Shown here: positions 36,052 through 46,530 of the stretch, in pieces
How the letters are laid out: each line of letters begins with the position of its first letter
Position numbering within the stretch: position 1 is the first letter of the stretch
Assembly: GCA_936432065.2 (NCBI GenBank)
Contig: OW386287.2
Location: 2,356,001-2,420,000 of the forward strand
Reading direction: 5' to 3'
DNA length: 64,000 nt
Origin: Rutpela maculata
Taxonomy: Eukaryota; Arthropoda; Insecta; Coleoptera; Cerambycidae
Position numbers and translations under genes: made by a program
The notes under the pieces: model-generated
Databases searched by the model: none
The model's input: the letters and a program-made list of their open reading frames with translations, nothing else
What the model was told of the DNA's origin: nothing

Positions 36052-36901
36052 CAAGAGGATGCAGACGTACTAATTGTAAATACTGCAAAAGATAAAATGT
36101 TGTTATAGTTGGTCAAGATGTCGATCTTCTTATTATCCTATCATTATTACCAGAAGAAATTGAAAATATATATTTTTTTAAACCTAGTATAGGAAATGTA
36201 ACTGCCAAATTATATAACCATAATAGTTTCAAATTTAATCATCTACAAAAATACCTTGGCTTCGTTCATGCAGTGGCTGTGATACCTCTTCCTTTTTTGG
36301 TAATGGTAAAAAGAAATTCTTGAGTTTCATTAATAAGAATATTTTGCTTTTGGAAAACTATTTAAATGAATTTTTGTGTGAAAATGCAAGTCCAGCAGCC
36401 ATCGGTTCTGCTTCTGAATGTATTGTAACAATACTATACGGTATGAAAATTGATGGCCAAAACCTGTCGCTATAAGTTATTTCAGAAGTACTCAACAGGT
36501 GCGAAATTCTCATTGTCCCGATTGCCTCCAACAACTGATGCTGCTAAACATCATGGTTTAAGAACTTACTTGCAAATGCAACATTGGAAAGGAAATATTG
36601 TAAATCCTCTCATCTGGGGTTGGAAAACTTCAGAAAATGGACTAGTACCAATTTTGACAAATAAACCTCCCGCACCACAAGATTTGCTGGAAAAAATAGC
36701 CTGTAAATGCACCAAAGGATGCAGAGGAAACTGTGGTTGCAGGAAATTGGGAATGAATTGCTTCATTTTTGCAAAGAATGTATGGGAATGAACTGTGAAA
36801 ACGCTGATGTACATCAAATAACGGAAGACGATGTTTACATAGATGCCGATGAAGAAATCGACTTTGATTTTGACAATATGTTAAATCCAGCATTTGAATA
36901 A
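36052..36901 (+). pseudogene. CxC-family gene remnant, copy 3 (longest)
   Basis: From the inner edge of the left arm: QEDADVLIVNTAKDKML, then VGQDVDLLIILSLLPEEI with IYFFKPSIGNVTAKLY, then (new frame) CDTSSFFGNGKKKFLSFI where HAxxGCDT is expected, then (new frame) SRLPPTTDAAKHHGLRTYLQ, WGWK, NKPPAPQDLLEKIACKCTKG, CGCRKLGMNC, and finally CKECMGMNCENA plus an acidic tail to a stop at 36899-36901. The D-rich first half with GCDT recalls a PIN/FEN-like nuclease fold, but this is only a resemblance. The Cys cluster probably binds zinc. At least three frameshifts; the N-terminal half is cut off at the arm. Confidence 0.7.
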
Positions 36902-37842
36902 TTTCATAATGTAAGTTATTAATCTAAGTTATTTGAACAAAAAAAAAACAGAAGTGAAAAAATGTAAAAAGTTATTTTTTAAGTACAATAATCTACTATA
37001 TCTAGACTGTATCTTGGTTACTATTGATCACATAAACTTCTATTGCAGACCATTTAAACAAGAATGCTGCGAGTACATTCCATGTAGCAATATCTGTATT
37101 TGACAAATAAGTTATAGGCCGAAATTTAAAAAAGAACGTAAAAATTGGAAGAAAGTTATTAAAAGTAACACTCTTCGAAACGCTGTATCTAGGTTTCTAT
37201 TTGTCGTAGAGACTTTTACCAGCCACCATTTCAACGGGCGTAAAGTCAGCTTTCACTTTAATATAATAATGTCTACACCTAAATTCACTCAGAAAAAAGT
37301 TACAGAACGAAATTTGAAAAAAAATAGTAAAAATTAGCAAAAAAAGTTAAAAGTTGCAAACTTTGAAACGCTATATCTCGGTCACTATTAATCGTGAAAC
37401 TGTTTACAAAATCTCATTTTAACGGGTAAAATGCCAGCTTTTCTTGTTATGCAGCAATGTCTATGCCTAAATGTACCCGAAAAATAGTTACAGGCTAAAA
37501 TAAAAAAAAAAATAAAAAATTGCATTTTTTCGTTTTTTTTTTTGTTTTGTTTTTTGGACGTATTTTTGTAAAAAAAAATTTTTGACTTTTGAAGGTGCCA
37601 TTTCGATTGGAAATTTAAATCTCTACACACTTTTCTATTGACGTGTTTATAGAAAAAATTCATAGTTTTCGAGCAAAAAAAATATGAAAAGTGGACCTTT
37701 TTACTTCGATCTCAAAAACGCACCACTTTAAATGGTAGCACTCCGCGGTTTTTTCATATCGTGGGGTCAATTGAACATAAGAAACAATAAAAATTCTTTA
37801 ACGTTTTAATTCCTTTCTACAGTACATGGACAATAGACTAAA

Positions 37843-38837
37843 AGGTCCTATACAAAATTTACGTAGAACCAATAGTTTTTGAGATTATTGAGAAAACTCG
37901 GACAATGTGCTGCATTCGTTTCCGCACCACCTTTGAGGTAGAATGCAAGGCGCGTTTTTTTACATGGTGTTCCCTATAGGCCTAATCCATGGGTTACAAG
38001 TTATATTACAATGTTATTGATTATGGTTCGTCTTTGCTGACTTCTTCTTCTTCGTCTCCGTCTATCCCTTCTATTTCCACTTCTTCAATATTGTCATCTT
38101 CGTCAACAACCATCTCAGCGGAAAATAATGAAATGAGTTCGTCTTCATTATCGTTGAACTCAGATTCAACGGTTGTATCCTCGGGCAACGTATTGAGACA
38201 CGACTGACCCCGACTACGGAACATGGCAATCCTATTTTTCTGCATCCACAATTGGTGCCACAACCTTTTGTGCAATTGCAGAAAATAGAATTGAGAAGTT
38301 CATCTGATGCAGGAGAAATCAGAGTAGTTGTTGGCTCTAATAAATTATTGTTTAAAATCCAACCACATTTCTGAGGGTCTAAATCTTTTCTCAGCCAAGT
38401 CTGAACCTGGTAATATACCCTGAATAGATGTTGTTGAGTAGCTGCTGCTGTGGGTGGAAGTGACGACAATTGCACAGGCTTATTTATTATCAAATTTTTC
38501 GAACAGTTTTCTATTTTGAATGTCGCCAATGCTTCCTGTAAATCTGGTCTTTTTTGTAATGTTTTAAATGCATTTATTTTTCCTTATTCGAAATAAAGCA
38601 ATAGAATGTTACAAAACTACTACTAAAAGCCCTGACTATTATTATTATGAAGAAGTGTCCATTTCAAGGACAGAAAATATGCGGGTATATGTGCATAAAC
38701 GATGTTCCTCTGTATTCATAAGTCTTGTTATCTATATACAACACTCTAAGTATACAATAGTGGCGTATGCACTTTGCTCCGAAGTTTCTCGGGCTAATAT
38801 CTCGAAAACTATTTGTTCTACGTAAATTTTGTATGCA
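37843..38837. mobile_element. Foldback element nested in the arm of the 35.3-38.9 kb element
   Basis: CTATACAAAATTTACGTAGA at about 37850 pairs with CTACGTAAATTTTGTATGC ending about 38836. The similarity runs about 60 bases inward, through CAATAGTTTTTGAGAT / ATCTCGAAAACTATTTG. Removing it rejoins the outer element's right arm (ACAATAGACTA... to TTATGCATATTTATCTCACG), matching the left arm. It contains CxC copy 4 on the minus strand. Confidence 0.65.
38021..38580 (-). pseudogene. CxC-family gene remnant, copy 4
   Basis: Minus-strand reading from about 38580: INAFKTLQKRPDLQEALATF, then LSSLPPTAAATQQHLFRVYY and QVQTWL, KCGWIL, ISPASDELLNSIFCNCTKGC, GTNCGCRKIGLPCS, a frameshift near 38230, then RGQSCLNTLPEDTTVES and a long acidic tail ending EVSKDEP with a stop at 38021. 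It shares every landmark with copy 3 from LPPT onward but differs clearly in sequence, so the two copies are different lineages, not recent duplicates. The tail is about 60 residues and strongly acidic. Confidence 0.7.
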
Positions 38838-38940
38838 ACCTTTTTTATGCATATTTATCTCACGAACAAATTCTATAATAGCCAAAATTAACGTAAAACC
38901 GATAACTAAACGCCAATAGGATCTTGTCGTTTACATTCTG

Positions 38941-39391
38941 ATAACGTGCTCTTACTACTATCCTCCTTTCTCTGCTAGGGTAGAGTCTGAAAACAGAGAG
39001 GAATTTGGAATATGATGTGCAGATTGTATACAGGAGATTCTTCCCAACAGGAACCTACAGTCTTCGAAACTAAGTCGCTTTTATTCACATGAACTGGAGT
39101 ATAAACTCGCACTGTCTGTTCATGTTCAAGAATACAAACCTGGCGTATGAACTCTATTTCCAAAATATTTTTGGGGATTTTTTTTCCAAAATGTGGAGTT
39201 AATTCCGAAATTGTTAATGAAGAGTATCTAAAGACCAAATTAATTCGCACAATCCCTCATTTTCCATACTGCATCGACTGAACTAAAAAAATAACTAATT
39301 TCTTATTGCCTTCTATCAGAAATGGAAAGCCTGTCAACGCAAATGAAAAAAAATTTCTAAATAAACATATTTACATCGGACAATTGTATGT
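38941..39391. other. No assignable gene
   Basis: A 91-codon minus-strand frame (38975-39250, MRINLVFRYSSL...) has ordinary amino-acid composition and includes ILEHEQTVRVYTPVHVNKSD, but I recognise no family. It could be a piece of the transposon gene that flanks it; evidence is weak. Confidence 0.3.
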
Positions 39392-40588
39392 TAGTCCAGT
39401 CGAATTAGACATCATACAGAATTTTGCGTACTGGGGACTTTTTTTGTGGAAGTTGTTAAAGAGGGCATAATAAGCAAGTACAGAAAACTACACCTTGCTA
39501 CGCCATGTGCGTCCCCTATTTTTAGGGGTTGAAACTTTGAAATTTTACTTATGTGTCCATATCTGTTTCCCTATTGCCCGTAGGGCTCTTTACTTAGTTA
39601 CACTTTTTGAAGATTTATCCCTCCTCTACATAATATATATATATTACACATTTGCTGTAGGACAAACGGTTTTGGCTGTACGAGGCCGGAAAGGTCACGC
39701 TGTCCGAATTTGGGGGTCTTCTGTACAGGACAAACGGCTATTATTTCCAATCTACAATAGTACACATACTAATGCCCTTAAGGGGCAAAATGTGAAAAAG
39801 GAGACTGGAGAGCACAAGACATAAATCGTTATTACACAATAAGTGTTGATCCTATTTAAATACAAAAACACATTTTCTATGCGCAATGAATTGGACTTTT
39901 AGGATAAACAAAAACACTTACCAGAATTATACTGGTTTTGGTTTTTTTAATGCAACAATACCAAAATAGCCATTTTTGGCATATTTTGCTGTCTAGCTCC
40001 TAAAGCAACGAATGTATTAAAATGAAACCAACGTAAATTTTCTTATATTAGGGTCGTACATACATGAAAAAAAAAATGAGCGAAAAAGAGTAGGTTCACT
40101 TTTTTTTTTTAAAAAGGGGTTTTCAAAATTTCAACATCCCTTATCATGAAAACCGTGCGGTATTCGATGAAAGTTTTTTCACAAATCATCATCCCTTCTT
40201 AAGGGCATTAGTATGTGTAGTATTGTAGATTGGAAATAATAGCCGTTTGTCCTGTGCAGATGACCCCCAAATTCGGACAGCGCGACCTTTCCGGCCTCGT
40301 ACAGCCAAAACCGTTTGTCCTACGGCAAATGTGTAATATATATATATTATGTAGAGAAGGGACGAATCTTCAAAAACTGTAACTTGGTAAAGAGCCCTAC
40401 GGGCAATAGGGAAACAAATATGGACACATAAGTAAAATTTCAAAGTTTCAACCCCTAAAAATAGGGGACGCACATGGTGTAGCAGGGTGTAGTTTTCTGC
40501 GCTTGCTTATTATGCCCTCTTAAACAACTTCCACAAAAAAAGTCCGCAGTACGCAAATTTTTTTATGATGTCTAATTCGACTGGAGTA
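39392..40588. mobile_element. Foldback element TA|GTCCAGTCGAATTAG, 1.2 kb
   Basis: TAGTCCAGTCGAATTAGACA (39392) pairs with TGTCTAATTCGACTGGAGTA (to 40588, one mismatch in the last bases). Arms of about 390 bases (39392-39787 and 40198-40588) are very similar, so translating either arm gives nearly the same about 95-residue peptide. These frames mirror each other and are not genes. A TATATATATTA run lies in both arms. About 410 bases of spacer are unpaired. Confidence 0.9.
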
Positions 40589-40716
40589 TGTGTAAATATT
40601 CGTTTGCAAAAAAAATGTTTTATTTTAGTATTTAACAAAGCACTGCTAGGCTAGATTTGCAAAATGATGTACCATGCGGCGATGAGATTCTTCTAGTCAA
40701 CACTGGATTGATAGAG

Positions 40717-41000
40717 TGATTGATTGATTGACTTTATTCGTCAGTTCTTAAAAGATATAAAAATTGTACGTGTGGATAGACAACTTAACTCAGTAGCAGG
40801 AAAACAAAGAGCCTTGAAACTCGTGATATAAAATAAAGTTCGCTCACCCCCAGACCAAAGTCAAATACATTAAATATATAAATATTGAAATTCGAGTGGA
40901 ATTTTTTTTCATAGTGATGTAATGTTTTATATTTGATTTAATTACGCAGATAACAAAGTAATTTAAGTAGAGATAAAGAACTATTTAAAAAAACTGTTTG
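40717..41000 (-). repeat. Non-LTR retroelement 3' tail (5'-truncated)
   Basis: TGATTGATTGATTGACTTTATTCG at 40717-40740 followed by TATAAAAATTGTACGTGTGG resembles the end of the minus-strand element at 47.82 kb ((GATA)n then TTTATTCATG...). A microsatellite abutting an AATAAA-like minus-strand end is typical of truncated non-LTR insertions. No coding sequence remains. Confidence 0.4.
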
Positions 41001-41174
41001 CATATTAATCCTGAACTTTTACTCCTTTTTTTTTCTTGTACATTATAACTAAATTATATGTTATGCAAAACAAGTACAACATTTTATCTAACTTATCTCA
41101 TTTATACAATATAAATATTTTTCGAATTAAGATCCGCTTAATTAACATTTTATCTTAACAGTTCCTTAAAGACG

Positions 41175-41720
41175 CAGAGCTTATTCGATTGCATCGACCA
41201 TCACAGTCTAAGAGGAATAGCGCTAAACTGGTTGCAAACTTTTCTCGAAATTAGGAAAAAATGTGTTAGTATTAAATATAATAATAAACATGGTTGTTTC
41301 TGAATGGTCTTATTTAACATTAGGAGTTCCACAAGGTTCTGTGTTGGGTCCTGTGTTATTTTCACTATACATAAATGACTTTACGATGTACTCTGATGAA
41401 AATCTCTTAAAATGTGTCAAATAAAACAAGTGTAAGTTTAGAACTCAATTGTAATTATTTGATAAGCTAAGTGAATGGTTCTCTCAAAATTTTATTATTT
41501 TAACGTCTAACAAACAAAGGTCTTAAGATTTAGCAACAGTTAAAAACAAGTAAACTGTGAAATTTTGTTATAAACGATACTCCTTTATGTACTGAGGTAG
41601 AAACAGTTAAATTTTTAGGTTTACACGGTGCTACACGTACAGAACAACTTCTTTTGCGTCTCATATTTGTATGGCTCAAAAATGTGTTTTAAGGTGTATT
41701 GCTGGTGGTTCAAAGTTTCA
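41175..41720 (+). pseudogene. Non-LTR reverse transcriptase remnant
   Basis: Plus-strand reading: FDCIDHHSLRGIALNWLQTF, then (new frame) LGVPQGSVLGPVLFSLYIND, and further on VKFLGLHGAT. These are RT blocks 3-4 (DxxDH, ALxWLxSF, GVPQGSxLGPxLF) of Jockey/CR1-type elements. The YADD block is not preserved. Frameshifts and stops occur throughout. Element ends were not identified. Confidence 0.7.
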
Positions 41721-41849
41721 CTCTTGTAAGGAAATTTTTAAAAATTATAAGATTTTAACTTGACCAGGTGTGTACATTTGAGATGTGCACATTTTTTTTT
41801 AAATCAAGAAAATTTTAAATTGAATAGCTAGTATCATGATGTAAATGTA

Positions 41850-42045
41850 AATGAGGTAAAAACATAAAATTTTGATTTAGTGTGTGTACATGTACAAGAA
41901 CCAACGGCCTCAATTTTTTTTTTGCATCAGCTACCATCCCTTTAATAAATAAGGGGGGCGGTAGTGGGAAACTTAATAGGAAGACACTTGCATAGGAAAT
42001 CTGGATGTGGAAGTAGCGATTCCTTAGGCAGCGGTTTTATGTAAC
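41850..42045 (-). repeat. Element X, copy D (fragment, reverse)
   Basis: Shared landmarks are TGTACAAGAACCAACGGCCT, a GGCGGTAGTGGG tract, and the border GGATGTGGAAGTAGCGATTC then CTTAGGCAGCGGTTTT. Only the left-end third of X is present. Confidence 0.75.
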
Positions 42046-42579
42046 AAAATTATTTTTACATAATATTAACATTAATCTTCTTTTTATCAAGCGTTCTTAA
42101 ATATTATTTAATATTAACGGGTCAATATGATATAATTAGACATTGAATAACAAATAAATTTATTATTTATCAGACACTATTATTAACCCGATTATTAAAA
42201 TATGTTTTAATAATAACTGTTTACTGTAGAAAGCTGAATAAATTAGCTAATTAGCATTTGTATCTAAATAATATACTATTTCCTCACGGTAATATATTTT
42301 TATAGTAAAAACAATCGATAATATAATCAATGTTGCGTGCGACACTACATATTTTATAAAAACACGCTTCATGCAATATGAGTTTAAAAAAATACCTTTA
42401 TGCTGGGTTGTTACATTAAAAAAATGGTGTGCATGTGAAAAGATATTGAAATACCTCAATATAATACGTACAATATGTATTTTTTTGTTTTATAAAGTTA
42501 TCATATATTTTTTTATTTTTTGCAAAATAAACAGATGTTTGTTTAAATAACCGAGATAGACAATAATGAAATAAGGAAA
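42046..42579. other. AT-rich, no gene recognised
   Basis: The long minus-strand frames (42247-42619) are low-complexity and AT-driven. Nothing is supported. Confidence 0.4.
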
Positions 42580-42990
42580 ATGTATTCTGACTATGCTGCA
42601 GTTGAGAGTGGAGTTCCACAAGGACCTATTCTGGATCCAACATCATTCTTGACACACATCAATGATATAATTCCAAATTTCCCAAAAGCGAAATTTTCAT
42701 TATTTGCAGACCATATGAGCGTAATAATACATGACAACAAAAAAGACAATTTAATAAATAAGGAAAAAAATAATTAGATAGCATATCAGACTGATTCCTC
42801 GCAAATAAAATCGCACACAACTGCAGTAAAACAAATGACAACTTTTCAACTACAGTACAAAACAGATACTATTCTTAAATTGAACGATGAAGAAAAATGT
42901 CGGTTTTGATTTAGCAAAAATAGTTTCTTTCGCATACTTTCAGAGTTTACCACAATATGAAATTAAATTCTGGGGTATTATGTAATTTAT
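42580..42990 (+). pseudogene. Non-LTR reverse transcriptase remnant
   Basis: MYSDYAAVESGVPQGPILDP, then FLTHINDIIPNF and KFSLFADHMSVIIHD: block 4 (GVPQGxxLxP) followed by the catalytic block, where FADHM replaces FADDM (second catalytic Asp lost). After a stop, FLANKIAHNCSKT and later SFAYFQSL...YEIKFWGIM continue the fingers/thumb region in other frames. It is clearly a different copy from the one at 41.2 kb because block 4 is repeated. Confidence 0.7.
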
Positions 42991-43329
42991 CCCCTAGATA
43001 ATCCGGTTATTATACAAAGATAGAAATATTTACCCTGATCAGGCCATATATCTAGACTTTCTATTTTAATTAAAACAAATAATAATAATAAAGATTCATT
43101 TTATATGTCAGTACACCAAACAACATACATAATTATCCGACAGAACAGAACAGAACAGAACTAGAATAGGTCCCCTGTTAGTCCACTCAAATTAGAAAAA
43201 AAAAACGCCGTTTTAAAGAAAGATTTTGAACAGCAGTTTCTTTGCATAGATAGTAAGTACTCAACTTTTAAAACAATTTTTTGCTTATGCGCAGAAAAAA
43301 AGACATGATTTTTGAGATATATACATATA

Positions 43330-44388
43330 CAGCGTGTCGCACTTTTCATGGAGCCACCCCTTATATCTAGCTTATCTGATATCCGAATTTTTTGAAATTT
43401 TGGTGGTGAATATATAACTATAAAGCGAGTCTTTAGACGTAACCGCATTTGATTTTAGTCAGAGGCGTCCGATTCTAGGATGTAGACAGGGGGTCGATTT
43501 TCAAAAAAAAAGTATTAGCGATTTTTTAAAAAAAAAAACTAGTAAGATATTCTTAATCAGCACCTTTAGAAACCCATTTGTACAAGATTACATCGTAGTG
43601 GGTTCAAAGGTGTTTGAGATAGGGGCCGCCAAAAAAGCAATTTTTTGAATTAAAAATATTTTTTATCTGCAAAACGGATTCTGAAATGAAAAAAAACTAT
43701 TCTTCATTTTTTGTTCAGAATAATGTATTGTACTAGTTTGAGGTGATTTTACAACAAAATAATTATTTATTTAAATAAGGCAAGAATTAAAAAATAAAAT
43801 AAATGAAACAAAAATAAATAAATAAATAAATAAATAAAACCAATTGACACTCGCAATAACTTTTGTTTTCATGGCTTACTTAGGTCTTTATTGAAGATTA
43901 TTCGTTAGAAAAATGTTAAGCATGTACTAATTAAAATTCTTTCCTTATTAAATAAATAATTATTTTATTGTAAAATCAATTCAGACTAGTACAATACATT
44001 ATTCTGAACAAAAAATTAAGAATACATTTTTTCATTTGAGAATCCGTTTTACAGGTAAAAATTATTTTTAGTTGAAAAAATTGTTTCTTTGACGGCCCCT
44101 ATCTCAAACACTTTTGAACCCACTATGGTGTAATCTTGTACAAAGGGGTTTCTAAAGATGCTGATTAAGAATATCTCACTAGTTTTTTACTGAAAAAATC
44201 GCTAATATATTTTTTCGAAAATCGACCCCCTTTTTCCATTCTAGAATCGAACGCCTCTGACTAAAATCAAATGTGGTTACGTATAAAGACTCATTTTATA
44301 GGTATATATTCACCACCAAAATTTCAAAATATTCGGATATCAGATGAGCGAGATATGAGGGTGGCTCCATGAAAAGTGCGACACGCTG
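43330..44388. mobile_element. Nested palindromic element TA|CAGCGTGTCGC, 1.06 kb
   Basis: CAGCGTGTCGCACTTTTCAT (43330) is the complement of the end ATGAAAAGTGCGACACGCTG (to 44388), with TA on each side. Most of each half pairs with the other: GGAGCCACCC, AATCGACCCCC/GGGGGTCGATT, CTTAATCAGCACCTTTAGAA, GTGGGTTCAAAGGTGTTTGA, AATAATGTATTGTACTAGT. The centre (about 43790-43970) has an (AATA)n run. It has no gene. Confidence 0.85.
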
Positions 44389-44409
44389 TATATATTCGGT
44401 TTTTCGTGT

Positions 44410-45300
44410 TTTTTTTTTTCATTTAGACTTTCATATCTCGAAAAGTACGCGTTTTTAAGGCTAAACGAACATAGATAAAAGTGTTCAGAATACGATTTCT
44501 TACAAAAAAAGGTTCTAATGCATTTTCCCGATTATCCCACTGGTTTTTCCGGAAAAGCGACTTGAAAAATACAACTATATGTTTTTTCGTGTTTTTCTTA
44601 TTTTGAATGCAAATATCTCGAAAGGCACGCGATTTTAGGGCTAAATGAACATAAATGAACTTATTCAAAATGAGATTTTCTACAAAAAAGCTCCTATACA
44701 TTTTCCGATTATCCTATTGGTTTTTCCAGAAAAGTTTCATGAAGAATATATATACTTGCATTTTCGTAATTTTTTTTTTTTCATTTGGACTATATATCTC
44801 GGAAAGTACGCATTTTTAAAGCTAACGAACATTACTAAACTTGTTCAGAATGTGATTTCCTACAAAAAAGGTTCTATATATTTGAGATATACACGTCAAA
44901 ATGAAAAAAAAACACGAAAAAGCAAATATATATATTCAAGAAGCTTTTCCGGAAAAACCAATGGGATAATCGGAAAAATGTATAGGAGCTTTTTTGCAGG
45001 AAATATCATTCTGAACAAGTTTACTTATGTTCATTTCGTCCTAAAATCGTGCACTTTTCGAGATATTTGCATTCAAAATAAAAAATACACGAAAAAAACC
45101 CATATATATATTTTTCAAGTCGTTTTCCGGAAAAGCCAGTGGGGTAATCGAAAAAATGTATACAACCTTTTTTGTAGGAAGTCGTATTCTGAACATGTTT
45201 ACCCATGTTCATTTAGCCTTAAAAACGCGTACTTTTCGAGATATATACGTCTAAATGAAAAAAAACACGAAAAAACGTATATATACGTAGGTATATATCT
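44410..45300. repeat. Tandem monomers (~165 bp) in inverted blocks
   Basis: About three monomers run forward (near 44415, 44590, 44765) and about three run in reverse (44890-45290), meeting near 44890. Each monomer has the order TTTTTCGTG, CATTT.GACT or TTTTGAATGC, ATATCTCG(A)AAAG, a 'ACGCGTTTTTAAGGCTAAA' type line, CAGAATACGATTTC-like, TACAAAAAAGGTTCTA and TTCCCGATTATCCCA / GGTTTTTCCGG. Monomer sequences are diverged. This satellite-like arm structure is typical of classic foldback transposons. Confidence 0.8.
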
Positions 45301-45423
45301 TAAAAATTATTTTTCTTCTGGGCATAAGCAAAACCTTGTTCTAAAAGTTGAATACTTACGTCCTCTACAGAGAAACTGCTGTTCAGAATTTTTCTCCGCT
45401 ATTTTCCTAATTTGAGTGGACTA

Positions 45424-46400
45424 TGTATTTTGGAATAAAAAATTACAACAAATTACAAACACATTAAAAAACATTAAACTGCAAAGCTTTTTAACGCAAA
45501 GTAAAAATACCTTTATAACTAAAACCAATTTTCCAAAACAACATTTGAAAACAGGAAGAGAATTACATATTTTTTCTTTTCAATTAACTACGTTTTTCTT
45601 GTATACAAAAATGGTGCTATAAAGATATAGGTATTTTGGGTATATATTTGTATTTATTAAATATGTATTATAATTGTTCTATGTATAGAAAAGATATATG
45701 GGTATTGCTTATTATTAGCTTATTAGCCACATATTAAAAAAAATTCAATAATGAATTTGTAAAAAATGATCTTTTGCCAAAAATGCTCTTTTTCCCTACC
45801 CCTTTAAGTAGGTTTATTTATTATTACATTATAAATTGAGATTTATTATCATCATTTACTTTAATTGTAATAATTGTGGGACAGAAATGTTACTTATTAT
45901 CTGGGCTTAATAATCGTAGGTATTATGAAGTAACTGTTTACGGTTACTTAATATTTAAAAATGTTTTCTTATAATTCGAAAATTTAAAAATAAATTTGTC
46001 ACGCACCTGTCTGGAGCGCATCCAACTAGAGCGAAAAGCAAGATATTTTATTTCGTGGGTGGGAAGATTTTGTATAGATAAATTTAACAGAGAGAGATAT
46101 AAATTAATATTTTTCTAAAAACATTATGGTGTATCTCAAAAGAAAAGAGAAATGCCGTTCCCTTTTCTTTTTGTTGTCGTTGATCTTGAGGAGTAAGTTT
46201 CCATTATATCCTTTCTATTTATAGTCGAGAAGTCTAGCAACATGGGAGATTTTTTACGGTAATACATTTGCTTGAGGTGTAATAGTAAAAAGTGGCCCAT
46301 TTAGTGTTTCATTGTATCCTGATTATCCAAATTTTATTTAATAAATAACGATTATGCCGATTTTCATTTGTTCGAAAAAGTTCCTTTCTCATTAAATTAC
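45424..46400. other. AT-rich, no gene recognised
   Basis: Short frames only (for example 45416-45622) with no recognisable features. Confidence 0.4.
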
Positions 46401-46530
46401 TTCCACATCCAGTGGAAGTACAGTAACGCAAAAAAAATATGTATAATAATAAATTTTTATTGTTCAAATAGGCTTAGAATATCATGAAACGTCAAGATTT
46501 TAAATTTGAACAACAATTTAGAATTTATTG
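46401..46530 (-). repeat. Element X, copy E (right end only, reverse)
   Basis: ACTTCCACATCCAGTGGAAG is the terminal hairpin of X, followed by AGTAACG, TTTTTATTGTTCAAATAGGC, TTAGAATATCATGAAACGTC and TTTAAATTTGAACAA. The copy breaks off after about 125 bases. Confidence 0.8.

Larger units (their letters stand above)
35297..38940. mobile_element. Foldback element with ~0.75 kb arms and CxC gene core
   Basis: Left arm is about 35297-36056 and right arm about 37147-37842, continued at 38838-38940 beyond a nested element. Matching blocks: AAAACCGCGGAGTGCTACCA, AACACGTCAATAGAAAAGTG, CCTAGATACAGCGTTTCGAA, CGAGATATAGCGTTTCAAAG. The outermost part (TTCGTGAGATAAAT, ACGTTAATTTTGG) matches only after skipping 37843-38837, so that block is a later insertion. 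The unpaired core (36052-37147) carries CxC copy 3. Outer borders and target duplication are uncertain. Confidence 0.8.
43179..45423. mobile_element. Foldback element TA|GTCCACTCAAATTAG, 2.2 kb
   Basis: TAGTCCACTCAAATTAG (43179-43195) is the exact complement of CTAATTTGAGTGGACTA (45407-45423). Arm similarity continues for about 130 bases (AACAGCAGTTTCT, AGTAAGTACTCAACTTTTA). Inside are a second palindromic element (43330-44388) and arrays of about 165-base monomers (44410-45300). The long frame at 44645-45415 crosses these repeats and is not a credible gene. The termini are close to those at 22.85 and 39.39 kb. Confidence 0.9.

Noticed and set aside
36566..36893. Minus-strand frames opposite the CxC gene
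   Set aside because: Shadows of the plus-strand CxC remnant.
39495..40473. Two ~100-codon frames on opposite strands with nearly identical peptides
   Set aside because: They are the two arms of one inverted repeat (39392-40588) read in mirror image. This is not evidence for a conserved protein.
44645..45415. 256-codon open frame, one of the longest in the window
   Set aside because: It runs through tandem and inverted ~165-bp monomers of a foldback element. The peptide repeats itself and there is no recognisable domain, so it is open by chance.
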